A program made the translations under genes and the position numbers. The notes below the pieces were generated by a model. That model was given only the letters and a program-made list of their open reading frames with translations, did no database searches and was not told the origin of the DNA. This document shows, in pieces, positions 1 to 8,900 of a DNA stretch of 39,514 nucleotides. Source of the stretch: an uncultured Clostridia bacterium (GTDB lineage Bacteria > Bacillota > Clostridia > Christensenellales > Aristaeellaceae); the NCBI GenBank assembly GCA_937886445.1, contig CALGBY010000099.1, forward strand, positions 1 to 39,514, given 5' to 3'. How positions within the stretch are numbered: the stretch's first letter is position 1; the number at the start of each line of letters is the position of its first letter.

Positions 1-108
1 TTCTGTTCGGGATTTGATAGTCAAATTCCTTTTGGTAACAAAAATGTAATATTTGTAATTAATACGTAATATTTAAATGAGATGACCCTGTGACGGCACA
101 AGTTCCGT

Positions 109-137
109 TTGACTGTTACCGCCCGGAATGATATAAT
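109..137 (+). promoter_or_regulatory. Sigma-A-type promoter of the CotH operon
   Basis: TTGACT (109-114) and TATAAT (132-137) are separated by exactly 17 bp. The -10 ends 29 bp before the ATG of the CotH-family gene, and an AAGGAG ribosome binding site lies at 154-159. Confidence 0.8.
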
Positions 138-166
138 AAGTTGATTTCTTTCTAAGGAGATCTCTG

Positions 167-3100
167 ATGTCAAGACAAAACAAACGGTCTTCGGGCGATC
201 ATGTGCTGTCTCCGGCACTGATCCTTGCGGTGCCGCTGCTGCTGGCCGCTCTGGCGGTTCTGGTGTTCCTGGGCGCCGGCAATTCGGGAAACATGGCGAA
301 GAACGCCAAAGGAGGACAGGCGCATCAGCAGCTGTATATCAGCGAGGTCATGACGGATAATGACGGCTGTCTTCCGGATGATAACGGTAAATTCGGCGAC
401 TGGGTGGAGATCTGGAACGCCGCGGATGAGCCGGTGGACCTGTCCTGTGTGGGGCTGTCCAACCGGCCGGACAGGATCATCTTTTTCTTTCCGGAATATA
501 TACTGCCCGCGGACGGACGCGTGATCGTATTCTGCGATAAAACGAACAGCAATACCTATAACGCGTCTGATCCCGACAGCAGCGCCTTCCACGCGAAATT
601 CGGCCTTTCCTCTCTGGGATGCACGGTGTATCTGTTTGACGCCGGCGGAAAAGAGCTGGACAGCGTGACTGTGCCTACTCTGAACAAGGATGAATCCTAT
701 ATCCTGACGCTGGATAAAGACGGCGGAAAGCATTACGAGGCGACTGATTTCTATTCCCCGCGCTATGAAAACACTGTGGAGGGCTATGAAGCCTACCGCA
801 ATCATTTTTCTGTTTCGGCGGGCGATATCGTGATCAACGAGATCGTTGCCGACGCGCGTTCTCCGCTTTTGCCCGATGAGGACGGAGATCTGAGCGACTG
901 GATCGAACTGAAAAATATGACGGATAAGGACATTTTCCTAAAGGATTTCTGCCTGAGCGATAATGAACAGAAGCCCTTCAAGTGGCGTTTTCCCGATAAC
1001 GCCGTCCTTCCGGCAAACGGATATTATCTGGTGTTCTGCTCCGGCAAGGATAAAGTGGAAAAAGACACCTACTATCCCCATACCAACTTTTCACTGAGTG
1101 CGGAAGGGGAAACGCTTGTTTTGTACAGCGTGTACGGCGACCTTGTGGACTGGGTACACTATGATATCGCGCAGAGGGATATGAGCTACGGGCGCGACCC
1201 GCTGCATACGGACGAATGGAAGGTATACCAGCTTGCCACGCCCATGTACCCGAACAGCGAAGCCGGCGCCGCGAAGGCCGATGAGCATCTGCGTGCCGTG
1301 AACCCGACGGGGGTATATATCAGTGAGGTGATGACCTCGGCGGATAAGGTGACCGCTGTGAACGGATACGGCGCGTGCGACTGGGTGGAGATATATAATT
1401 CCGCCGACGCTCCCGTGGATATGAGCCAGTGGGGCCTGAGTGACAACATCAACAGGCCCCGCAAGTGGCGCTTTCCGCAGGGGACCACGATCTGGCCGGG
1501 GGAATATAAGATCGTTCTTCTGGATAAGAGCACTGAGGCCGGTACGGACGCGTCCCGTCTTCATGCCTCCTTCGCGCTTTCCAGAGAAGAGGGTAACATG
1601 ATGACGCTGTCAGATCCTGCCGGCAATGTGCTGGACAGGCTGTGGGTCCCCCGGATCCATGCGGATGTATCCTACGGACGCACCCGGCGTGACGGAGTCT
1701 TTTTTTATTATGACACGCCGACACCGGGGAGCGAAAACCGTTCCGGCTTTACAGGCTACGCCGAAACCCCGGATTTTACGCTCCCCTCCGGTCTGTATGA
1801 GGGCAGTGTGACGGTGGGGCTTCATGTTCCCGAGGGAACGCAGGTGCGCTACACGCTGGACGGCTCGATCCCCACACTGTCAAACAGCGTACAGTATACA
1901 GAGCCGCTGGAGATCAAAACGACCACCGTGCTGCGCGCGAGGGCCTTCTCGGGCACGAAGCAGCCATCGGAGACCGTTACGGCAAGCTATATCATGAATA
2001 CATTCTACTCTCTGAGGATCGTGAGCGTGGTGATGGACCCGGATGAGCTGTGGAACGAGGAAACGGGTATACTTACGGAAGGCAGAGATGTGGTAAAGGA
2101 GCCCGGAAAGCTTCCCTTTAAAAATACGGTGTACCGCAAGTACGGAAAAACGGCGCGTCCGGCGTATGTGGAGGTATTTGAACAGGGGGAGAACAATACC
2201 GCGGTGATCAGTCAGGCGGTCAAGCTGGCTTTGATGGGAGATTACAGCCTGGACATGCCGCAGAAAAGCATGAAACTGCGCGCGCAGGCGTCTTCCGGAA
2301 AAAGATACTTTGATTATCCGCTTTTTTCGGAAAGAGAGTATACTCAGTACAAATCCTTTGTGCTGAGAAACAGCGGAAATGACTGCGTGTGGACCCGGGT
2401 GATCGACGGCGTTGAAAGCATACTGGTGGACCGGTATGTCGATACCGATATCATCACGCTGGCCTTTGAACCCTGCCTTGTTTATATCAACGGGCAGTTC
2501 TGGGGCCACTATAATATGCGTGAGCGCAAGGACGGGTACTGCATCTGTCAGCACGAGGGGATCAGCGACGAATACGCGAAATCCATCACGATCATCAAAA
2601 AGAGCCGTACAGTCGTTCAGGGAACGGTGACGGAATACGATAATATGATCGCGAAGCTGAAAACCGATTTTTCCGGAACGGATGCCCGTACCACGGAAGC
2701 GCTGAAAGCGTATCTGGATGAAAATGTGGACATCGATTCCTTTCTGGACTGGTTTGCCATCAAGATGTATTTCGGTGATTCCGATCCCGGCAATGTGATG
2801 TACTATAAGCTGCCCACGGAAGGCGCGAAATGGAAATGCCTTGTGTATGATATGGACTACGGTCTGTTCAACAGCGAATTCGACAGCCCGGCTTCCTATA
2901 TGAAGGAAAAAGGCATGGGCTTGGAGAATGTCACGAATATCGTGTTCAGAAAGATCCTGCAGGTGCCGGAGTATCAGATCCTTTTCTATAAAAAAATGGG
3001 AGCGCTTTATCAGGCGCTGACCCCCGAAAGGATGTACAGCGTGCTGGATGAGCTGACGCAGAAGATCGAGCCGGACCTGGAAATGCATTTCAAACGCTGG

Positions 3101-3316
3101 AGCCTTGACAAGGGCTGGAAGATGGTCAACAGCGATACCCCGTCTTCGGCGGAGGGAATGTTCAGCTACTGGCGTACACGCGTAAGCCGCGCGAAAAATA
3201 TCATCAGAAAACGCCCGTATTACATTTACACCCTGTTTCAAAAGCAGTTCAGGCTGACCGACCGGGAAATGCTGTACTATTTCGGCTCACCCTGCCCGGA
3301 GAAGCCCAAGGACTGA
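167..3316 (+). CDS. CotH kinase-family protein with lamin-tail domains, membrane anchored
   Basis: 1049-aa exported protein. A hydrophobic segment at about residues 17-38, without an obvious cleavage site, suggests a signal anchor. Three lamin-tail-like modules follow, at about 50-190, 218-345 and 383-515; each opens with a YISEVM/IVINEIV-type strand followed by DWVEIWN, DWIELKN or DWVEIYN. A chitobiase/hexosaminidase C-terminal-like module follows at about 540-610, with VRYTLDGSIPT. The C-terminal ~400 residues form the CotH domain, with FWGHYNMRERKDGY and VYDMDYGLF as the likely nucleotide/metal-binding motifs. CotH family members are known as atypical kinases, first described for spore coat proteins. 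The substrate here is unknown; the lamin-tail modules suggest surface attachment. AAGGAG sits 7 nt before the ATG. It heads an operon with DUF4956 and VTC-domain genes, a recurrent bacterial association. Confidence 0.88.
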   Translation: MSRQNKRSSGDHVLSPALILAVPLLLAALAVLVFLGAGNSGNMAKNAKGGQAHQQLYISEVMTDNDGCLPDDNGKFGDWVEIWNAADEPVDLSCVGLSNRPDRIIFFFPEYILPADGRVIVFCDKTNSNTYNASDPDSSAFHAKFGLSSLGCTVYLFDAGGKELDSVTVPTLNKDESYILTLDKDGGKHYEATDFYSPRYENTVEGYEAYRNHFSVSAGDIVINEIVADARSPLLPDEDGDLSDWIELKNMTDKDIFLKDFCLSDNEQKPFKWRFPDNAVLPANGYYLVFCSGKDKVEKDTYYPHTNFSLSAEGETLVLYSVYGDLVDWVHYDIAQRDMSYGRDPLHTDEWKVYQLATPMYPNSEAGAAKADEHLRAVNPTGVYISEVMTSADKVTAVNGYGACDWVEIYNSADAPVDMSQWGLSDNINRPRKWRFPQGTTIWPGEYKIVLLDKSTEAGTDASRLHASFALSREEGNMMTLSDPAGNVLDRLWVPRIHADVSYGRTRRDGVFFYYDTPTPGSENRSGFTGYAETPDFTLPSGLYEGSVTVGLHVPEGTQVRYTLDGSIPTLSNSVQYTEPLEIKTTTVLRARAFSGTKQPSETVTASYIMNTFYSLRIVSVVMDPDELWNEETGILTEGRDVVKEPGKLPFKNTVYRKYGKTARPAYVEVFEQGENNTAVISQAVKLALMGDYSLDMPQKSMKLRAQASSGKRYFDYPLFSEREYTQYKSFVLRNSGNDCVWTRVIDGVESILVDRYVDTDIITLAFEPCLVYINGQFWGHYNMRERKDGYCICQHEGISDEYAKSITIIKKSRTVVQGTVTEYDNMIAKLKTDFSGTDARTTEALKAYLDENVDIDSFLDWFAIKMYFGDSDPGNVMYYKLPTEGAKWKCLVYDMDYGLFNSEFDSPASYMKEKGMGLENVTNIVFRKILQVPEYQILFYKKMGALYQALTPERMYSVLDELTQKIEPDLEMHFKRWSLDKGWKMVNSDTPSSAEGMFSYWRTRVSRAKNIIRKRPYYIYTLFQKQFRLTDREMLYYFGSPCPEKPKD

Positions 3317-3347
3317 TCAAAAATCAACATAACCGGAGGAAATGAAA

Positions 3348-4016
3348 ATGGAAACAAGCTTCAGCATCGGAGACTGGATCGCCCAGCAGTTTGCCAATAT
3401 CAAGGCGGCAGAGATCATCGCGGCCCTTCTTTGCGGCCTGGCCGCAGGTCTTTTGATCGCATTCATCTACAAAAAGACCTATCGCGGTGTGCTTTACAGC
3501 CCGAGCTTCGGGATGACGCTGATCATGATGACCCTGATCACCACTCCTGTCGTGGCGGCGATCCGCTCCAGCGTGGCGCTTTCAATGGGAATGGTGGGTG
3601 CGCTGTCCATCGTGCGTTTCCGCACCGCCATAAAGGATCCTCTGGATACCGCTTATATGTTCTGGGCGCTTACGATGGGCATCCTGCTGGGAGCCGGGCT
3701 GTACCTGATCGCGCTGATCGTGGTGATCGTGATCGCGCTTGTTATGATATTCCTTTCCTATGTAAAGCTGCGCAACCCCAACAGCTATCTGCTGGTGCTG
3801 CACTACAGCGATGCCGCTGAGACCGCGATACGCAATGAGCTTGATAACCGCGTGCGTTTCCAGCGTCTGCGCTCCAAGACCGTATCCCGCGGAGGCTATG
3901 AGATGACGGTGGAAGTGCGCCTGGAGGGGCATACGGATCTTGTAAGCCATATGTTGGAGATCGAAGGCGTACACGATGCCACCCTGGTGGCCTGCCAGAC
4001 GGAAGCGGGTGCCTGA
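3348..4016 (+). CDS. DUF4956 domain membrane protein
   Basis: About 222 aa. Hydrophobic segments occur at roughly residues 20-43, 55-75 and 105-140, followed by a soluble C-terminal part of about 75 residues. The segment SIVRFRTAIKDPLDTAYMFW between the membrane helices is typical of the DUF4956 family, whose biochemical function is not established. I chose the ATG at 3348 because the GGAGG at 3335-3339 is 8 nt upstream. The ATG at 3342 is only 2 nt from it and would add two residues. The gene lies 31 bp after the CotH gene and 2 bp before the VTC gene, so the three are very probably co-translated and may form one membrane complex. Confidence 0.85.
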   Translation: METSFSIGDWIAQQFANIKAAEIIAALLCGLAAGLLIAFIYKKTYRGVLYSPSFGMTLIMMTLITTPVVAAIRSSVALSMGMVGALSIVRFRTAIKDPLDTAYMFWALTMGILLGAGLYLIALIVVIVIALVMIFLSYVKLRNPNSYLLVLHYSDAAETAIRNELDNRVRFQRLRSKTVSRGGYEMTVEVRLEGHTDLVSHMLEIEGVHDATLVACQTEAGA

Positions 4017-4018
4017 GA

Positions 4019-4723
4019 ATGGCCCTGCCGCTTCGACATGAACTGAAGTATTTTATCACAAGGCCGCAGTATATGGTGCTGTCCGGAGCGCTAAAAAATG
4101 TGCTTCAGCTGGATCCTCACGCGGCGGCCCGCGGCGGGCGGTATCATATCCGCTCACTGTATTTCGATACCGTGTTTGATGACGCGTATTTTGAAAAACT
4201 GGATGGTGTACAGGACCGCAACAAGTACCGTATGCGCATCTATAACCGTTCCGCCGATGAGATCTTTATGGAATGCAAAAGCAAGCTGGGCAGCTTTATC
4301 AGCAAGCGCAGTGTGAAGATCCCGCGTGATCTGGCGGAGCAGCTGATCGCGGCGGATCCTGAGGGGCTTGAAAACACCGCTTCCGGCCTGCTGCGAGATG
4401 TGTACCGCGAAATGCGTACCAATCTGCTCCATCCGGTCGTTATCGTGGATTATGTGCGGGAGGCGTATCTGCATCCGGCTGAAGAGGTGCGCATCACCTT
4501 TGATATGGAATTGCGCAGCGGCCTCGGCAGCATCGATATTTTCAACCCCATGCTGCCCACGGTGCCGCCGCTCACGCATGATGAGATCATTCTGGAGATC
4601 AAGTACAACCGGGTGCTTCCGCCCTATATCAGGGATGTGATCTCTTTCGCGTGCCCGGAGCCTGTACAGCAGGCGATCAGCAAATATACGCTTTGCCGCA
4701 GGTTTGAAAACATGGAAGCGTAA
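4019..4723 (+). CDS. VTC domain protein (polyphosphate polymerase-like)
   Basis: 234 aa, with the length and motif order of a stand-alone bacterial VTC domain, a triphosphate-tunnel fold. LRHELKYFI supplies the first basic strand. It is followed by IRSLYFDT, DRNKYRMRIYN, FMECKSK, SKRSVKIPR, VDYVREAY, ITFDMELRS and ILEIKYNRVLP. The alternating Arg/Lys and Glu residues on these strands are those expected to line the tunnel. Yeast Vtc4 makes polyphosphate from ATP with this domain; the bacterial CotH-linked versions are less well characterised, so polyphosphate or phosphoprotein chemistry is inference. It starts 2 nt after the DUF4956 stop and likely relies on translational coupling. No terminator is obvious before cmk. 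Confidence 0.85.
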   Translation: MALPLRHELKYFITRPQYMVLSGALKNVLQLDPHAAARGGRYHIRSLYFDTVFDDAYFEKLDGVQDRNKYRMRIYNRSADEIFMECKSKLGSFISKRSVKIPRDLAEQLIAADPEGLENTASGLLRDVYREMRTNLLHPVVIVDYVREAYLHPAEEVRITFDMELRSGLGSIDIFNPMLPTVPPLTHDEIILEIKYNRVLPPYIRDVISFACPEPVQQAISKYTLCRRFENMEA

Positions 4724-4753
4724 AACGTAAAATAAGTAAACGGAGGGAACCAT

Positions 4754-5425
4754 ATGTTTCTGTCAATAGCGATGGACGGGCCCGTGGGCGCCGGAAAATC
4801 CAGCGTGGCGGATGAAGTGGCAAAAAGGCTGGATATCATTCATCTGGACACCGGCGCGATGTACCGCGCTGTAGGCCTTGCCGCCCGTGAAAACGGGATC
4901 GACCCGGATGATGAGGAGCAGGTCACGAAGCTGCTTGAGAGCGGAAAGGCCGAGGTGGATGTGGAATACGCCGGCGGCGCGCAGCATACGCTGCTTTGCG
5001 GAAGAGATGTGACCGGTCTTTTGAGATCACAGGAGGCGGGCGAGGCCGCCAGCAAGGTATCAAGGTATCCCGCCGTGCGCAGAACGCTCGTCAGGCGTCA
5101 GCAGGAGATCGCGAAAAAGCAGTCCATTTTGATCGACGGCCGTGATATCTGCTCTGTCGTGCTGCCGGATGCCCAGGTAAAGATCTATCTTACCGCTTCT
5201 GCCGAGAGAAGAGCCGAAAGAAGGCAGAAGCAATTGGAGGAGAAAGGGCAGAAGGTATCGTTTGAGGAAATCCTGAACGAGGTGAACGCCCGCGACTGGC
5301 AGGATATGCACAGGGAAACGGATCCGCTTACCGTTGCAGAGGATGCCGTGGTGGTGGACAGCTCTGATATCGGCTTTGAAGAAACAGTTGAAAAGATACT
5401 GAAGATCGCGGAGGCATATCTTTGA
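4754..5425 (+). CDS. cmk: Cytidylate kinase
   Basis: 223-aa P-loop kinase that phosphorylates (d)CMP with ATP in the cytoplasm. The N-terminus has the Walker A motif GPVGAGKSS, followed by LDTGAMYRA, the (d)CMP-binding signature. IDGRDICSVVLPDA carries the conserved GRD, and RAERRQKQLEEKG belongs to the lid. Length is normal for the family. CGGAGG lies 8 nt upstream of the ATG. It is followed without a gap by plsC and then the ispH-rpsA fusion, the usual clostridial order. Confidence 0.97.
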   Translation: MFLSIAMDGPVGAGKSSVADEVAKRLDIIHLDTGAMYRAVGLAARENGIDPDDEEQVTKLLESGKAEVDVEYAGGAQHTLLCGRDVTGLLRSQEAGEAASKVSRYPAVRRTLVRRQQEIAKKQSILIDGRDICSVVLPDAQVKIYLTASAERRAERRQKQLEEKGQKVSFEEILNEVNARDWQDMHRETDPLTVAEDAVVVDSSDIGFEETVEKILKIAEAYL

Positions 5426-6045
5426 TGAGTGAGGAAGTATACAGGGAAAAACCGTGTCTGCTTTACCGTTTTGTACGGTCTCTTTCCCGTGCTTTGTTCT
5501 GCACGCTTTTTCCCGTAAAGTACGAAGGAACAGAGCATATCCGTAACGCGGAGGCGCCCTTCATCCTGATCAGCAATCACCGCCACGCGCTGGATCCGCT
5601 CGCGCTGGCCAGCCGCTATCCCCGGGGCCAGGTGTTTTTTATGGGCAAAAAGGAGCTGACGAAAAGCAGGCTGGGAAACTGGTTTTGCCGCACGATGGGA
5701 ATGATCGGTGTGGACCGGCATAACAGCGATCTGGCTGCGATGCGTTCCTGCCTGAAGGTGCTTCGCTCCGGAGGCGTTCTGGGAATTTTTCCGGAGGGCA
5801 CAAGGCACCATGATAAGGACATGGATAAGCTGGAAAGCGGGGCGTTCCTGATCGCTCTGAGGAGCAAAGTGCCTCTTCAGCCGGTGTTCATTGCAGGTAC
5901 GCTGCGCCTCTTCAGAAAAACAAGAATCATTTTCGGTGAAAGGATCGTGCCGGAGGACATCTGGGAGGAGGGAACCAGCAACCAGCAGGTGGAAAAACTG
6001 ACGGACCGTGTGCGTGAAGCAGTGCTCGCGCTGAACAAAAAATAA
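5425..6045 (+). CDS. plsC: 1-acyl-sn-glycerol-3-phosphate acyltransferase
   Basis: 206-aa LPLAT-family enzyme that acylates lysophosphatidic acid to phosphatidic acid in membrane phospholipid synthesis. The catalytic HX4D motif is visible as NHRHALDP, and the substrate-binding block as FPEGTRHHD. MGMIGVDR lies between them. The ATG at 5425 overlaps the cmk TGA by one base; a TTG at 5422 would add one residue. GCGGAGG at 5409-5415 is a suitable ribosome binding site. Its place between cmk and ispH-rpsA is conserved in Clostridia. Confidence 0.93.
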   Translation: MSEEVYREKPCLLYRFVRSLSRALFCTLFPVKYEGTEHIRNAEAPFILISNHRHALDPLALASRYPRGQVFFMGKKELTKSRLGNWFCRTMGMIGVDRHNSDLAAMRSCLKVLRSGGVLGIFPEGTRHHDKDMDKLESGAFLIALRSKVPLQPVFIAGTLRLFRKTRIIFGERIVPEDIWEEGTSNQQVEKLTDRVREAVLALNKK

Positions 6046-6135
6046 AATTTTAAAAAATTTGAAAAAAATTTTATTTTTAAGCAGGAAATAAAGGATATGT
6101 GTCGAATGTTGAAATATTCGCCTATTTAGGATGTG

Positions 6136-8097
6136 ATGGATGTGACTGTCCTGACAGCGAAGCACGCGGGTTTCTGCAACGGAGTGAGAAGAGCCATTGA
6201 TCTGGCGCTGCACACGGTGGAGAACGCGGACGGAACAGAAGTTTATTCTCTGGGCGAACTGATCCACAACGGTGAAGCGATCCGTGTACTGGAAAGCAAA
6301 GGCATACACGCCGTAGGGTCCCTCAGGGAGGTAAAAAGCGGTATCGTGCTGCTGAGAAGCCACGGCGAGCCGCCTGAGACCTACAGGGAAGCGGAACGGC
6401 TGGGGCTCAGGGTGATCGACTGCACCTGCCCCAGCGTGAAGCATCTGCATGAAAAGGTGCATGCCCATTCCTCAAAGGGGCTGCCGGTGATCCTGACAGG
6501 AGATCCCGGTCATCCGGAGGTGCTCGGTACCTGCGGATGGTGTGAAAACTCGGCCTGCTATGTCATCAGTACCGAGGAACAGGCGAACGAACTGCCGGAT
6601 TTGAAAAATGCCCTGCTCGTATCGCAAACCACCTTTTCAGCCGCGAAATGGGACCGGCTGTCCGGATTGCTTCAAAAACGCTTTCCCGATATCACCGTGT
6701 GCCGTACGATATGCGGAGCTACGGCTGAGCGGCAGAGGGAAGCGGAGGAACTGGCCCGGAAATGCGATGTGATGATCGTTGTAGGGGGAAGGCAGAGCGC
6801 GAACACGAATAAACTGTTCGAGCTGTGCCGGATGCATTGTCCGGAATGCTATCTGGTGGAAAGTGCAGGGGAACTGCCTGAGCACTTTGAATATATCCAC
6901 AAAAAAATTATTGGAATAACCGCCGGCGCGTCAACACCGGATTGGTCACTTAAGGAGGTTTTTGCACACATGGACGACATGAACGAGAAAATGGAGCTCA
7001 CAATGGACGATGTGGAGAAGAGCATGGTTCGTATCCACAACGGACAGACTGTAACCGGTACCGTAGTTACCATTACGGATGACGAAGTATTTGTCAATAT
7101 CGGTTACAAGGCCGACGGCATCATCAAGCGCGAGGATCTGGTTGATCAGGATGTCAAGGTCGATGATGAGATCGAAGTGGAAGTCGTCAAGGTAAATGAC
7201 GGCGAGGGAAATGTGCTCCTGTCTCAGCGCAATATCATCAATCGTAAGGTGTGGGAAGACCTGATGGCCAAGTACCAGGCCGGCGAGTATATTGACGCCG
7301 TAGGCAAGGAAGCCGTAAAGGGCGGCCTGATCGCCACCGTGGAGGGCGTGCGCTGCTTTGTGCCCGCTTCCCGTCTTTCTCAGCGCTATGTTGAGAAGAT
7401 CGACCAGTTTGTCGGTAAGGATCTCAAGCTGAAGATCATCGATGTGGATGACAAGAAAAAGCGCATCGTTGCCAGCCGCAAGGATGTTCTGATCGAGGAA
7501 TCCGCCGCCAAGAAGGCTGCCGCGTGGGATAAGCTTGAAGAAGGCGCTGTTGTGACCGGTATCGTACGCCGCTTTGCCGATTTCGGTGCTTTTGTTGACC
7601 TGGGCGGTGTGGACGGTCTGATCCATATCACCGATATGGCCTGGCACCGTGTCAACCATCCTTCCGAGGTACTCACTGTGGGTCAGGAAGTGGAAGTAAA
7701 GATCCTGTCTCTGGACAAGGAACGCGAGCGCATCCAGCTGGGCTACAAGCAGCTGCAGGCCAAGCCCTGGGACAACATTGAAGATAAGTATCCTGTGGGA
7801 ACCATTCTTGAGCGCAAGGTCGTTCGCATCGCTCCCTTCGGCGCCTTTGTGTCTCTGGAGCCCGGCGTAGACGGTCTTGTGCATATTTCCCAGTGCGCGC
7901 TTACCCGCGTGAACAAGGTTGAGGACGCTCTCACCGTCGGTCAGGATGTGCTGGTGAAGGTTCTGGCTGTGGATGCCGAAGCCAAGCGTATCACCCTGTC
8001 TGTGCGTGAAGCCCTGGCGGATCAGAGCTCTCCCGATGAGGAAATGATCGAAGAAATCCCCGGCGAAGAGGTTGAGGATACTCCTGTAGAAGAGTAA
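6136..8097 (+). CDS. ispH-rpsA: IspH-RpsA fusion: HMBPP reductase / ribosomal protein S1
   Basis: Bifunctional protein of about 653 aa. The first ~280 residues are 4-hydroxy-3-methylbut-2-enyl diphosphate reductase, the last step of the MEP isoprenoid pathway. The three Fe-S cysteines are in HAGFCNGV, DCTCPSV and TICGATAERQ. The rest holds four S1 RNA-binding domains at about 310-375, 390-455, 475-545 and 560-630; the third and fourth contain FADFGAFVDLGGVDGLIHI and IAPFGAFVSLEPGVDGLVHI. This fusion is a known feature of many Clostridia. I use the ATG at 6136; GTG at 6133 and GTG at 6142 are alternatives. An A+T-rich 90-bp gap after plsC could hold a promoter, but I see no good one. A strong terminator follows. 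Confidence 0.95.
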   Translation: MDVTVLTAKHAGFCNGVRRAIDLALHTVENADGTEVYSLGELIHNGEAIRVLESKGIHAVGSLREVKSGIVLLRSHGEPPETYREAERLGLRVIDCTCPSVKHLHEKVHAHSSKGLPVILTGDPGHPEVLGTCGWCENSACYVISTEEQANELPDLKNALLVSQTTFSAAKWDRLSGLLQKRFPDITVCRTICGATAERQREAEELARKCDVMIVVGGRQSANTNKLFELCRMHCPECYLVESAGELPEHFEYIHKKIIGITAGASTPDWSLKEVFAHMDDMNEKMELTMDDVEKSMVRIHNGQTVTGTVVTITDDEVFVNIGYKADGIIKREDLVDQDVKVDDEIEVEVVKVNDGEGNVLLSQRNIINRKVWEDLMAKYQAGEYIDAVGKEAVKGGLIATVEGVRCFVPASRLSQRYVEKIDQFVGKDLKLKIIDVDDKKKRIVASRKDVLIEESAAKKAAAWDKLEEGAVVTGIVRRFADFGAFVDLGGVDGLIHITDMAWHRVNHPSEVLTVGQEVEVKILSLDKERERIQLGYKQLQAKPWDNIEDKYPVGTILERKVVRIAPFGAFVSLEPGVDGLVHISQCALTRVNKVEDALTVGQDVLVKVLAVDAEAKRITLSVREALADQSSPDEEMIEEIPGEEVEDTPVEE

Positions 8098-8107
8098 TTT
8101 GACCAAG

Positions 8108-8141
8108 ACGCCGCCTGTTGTCAGAATGGGCGGCGTTTTTT
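8108..8141 (+). terminator. Rho-independent terminator after ispH-rpsA
   Basis: ACGCCGCC (8108-8115) pairs perfectly with GGCGGCGT (8129-8136) and is followed by a run of T. Confidence 0.9.
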
Positions 8142-8179
8142 GTCATCCTTGAAAAGTATTATTCGTCGGAGGACAGAGC

Positions 8180-8899
8180 ATGATGCCGCAGGTGATCGTT
8201 TTCAGAGGAAAGAATAAACAAATCTGTCAGACAGATGATCCTGATGTATACCTGACTGTGTTTACGGATGAGGCGACGGCCTATGATGGTCTGAAACGGC
8301 GGATCATTCCCGGAAAGGGTGCGCTTCACTGCAGCATCTGCACCCGGCTGTTTGAACTGCTTGAGGAAAACGGGGTACACACCCACTTTATCGGCACCGA
8401 CGGCGAATGCGGGATGCTGATAAGAAAGGTGGAAATGCTGCCGGTGACCGTGGTAGTAAGAAACATCGCGGCCGGCGCGATCTGCGAACGGCTGGGAGTC
8501 GCTCGCGGAAAACAGTTTCGTGTTCCCATTACGGAATTCCACATGAAGTCTGATCTTCTCGGGCATCCGCTGGTAAACGAGTCGCAGCTGGAGGCGCTTG
8601 ATATTCTTGACGAGGATACGCTTGACGAGATGCGAAGGATCGCGCTCAGGATAAACGCTCTGCTTCAGCAGTATCTTTTCCCGCGCGGTATGGAGCTGAT
8701 CGATTTCCGTACCGAATTCGGCAGGGACGGGGACAGGCTCGTTGTAACGGATGAGCTTACGCCGGCTACCTGCCGCCTACGCGAGAGCGGAACGGGGGAA
8801 GAGCTGGATATGGACCTTTTCCGCAATGAAATGGGAGATATCCTTGCCGCGTATAATGATCTGGGAAGACGGCTGCTTTTTGAGGAATGTGGAGACTGA
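8180..8899 (+). CDS. purC: Phosphoribosylaminoimidazole-succinocarboxamide (SAICAR) synthase
   Basis: 239 aa, normal length for PurC, which joins aspartate to CAIR with ATP in de novo purine synthesis. Family motifs include VEMLPVTVVVRNIAAGAICE, followed by PITEFHMKSDLLGHPLVNE, LIDFRTEFGRDG and DELTPATCRL. GGAGG at 8168-8172 lies 7 nt before the ATG. The gene stands apart from other pur genes in this window and is followed one base later by an exported deacetylase. A purC-specific operator is not apparent. Confidence 0.93.
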   Translation: MMPQVIVFRGKNKQICQTDDPDVYLTVFTDEATAYDGLKRRIIPGKGALHCSICTRLFELLEENGVHTHFIGTDGECGMLIRKVEMLPVTVVVRNIAAGAICERLGVARGKQFRVPITEFHMKSDLLGHPLVNESQLEALDILDEDTLDEMRRIALRINALLQQYLFPRGMELIDFRTEFGRDGDRLVVTDELTPATCRLRESGTGEELDMDLFRNEMGDILAAYNDLGRRLLFEECGD

Positions 8900-8900
8900 T

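Noticed and set aside
102..114. Similarity of the CotH promoter upstream sequence (AGTTCCGTTTGAC) to the peptide-locus promoter cassette
   Set aside because: The match stops at the -35; spacer and -10 flanks differ, so it is probably chance.
1880..3241. Long minus-strand open frame (453 codons) inside the CotH gene
   Set aside because: Antisense to a well-supported gene; composition typical of a shadow frame.
5185..6468. Minus-strand frame of 427 codons across cmk, plsC and ispH
   Set aside because: Spans three clear plus-strand genes and shows no family motifs.
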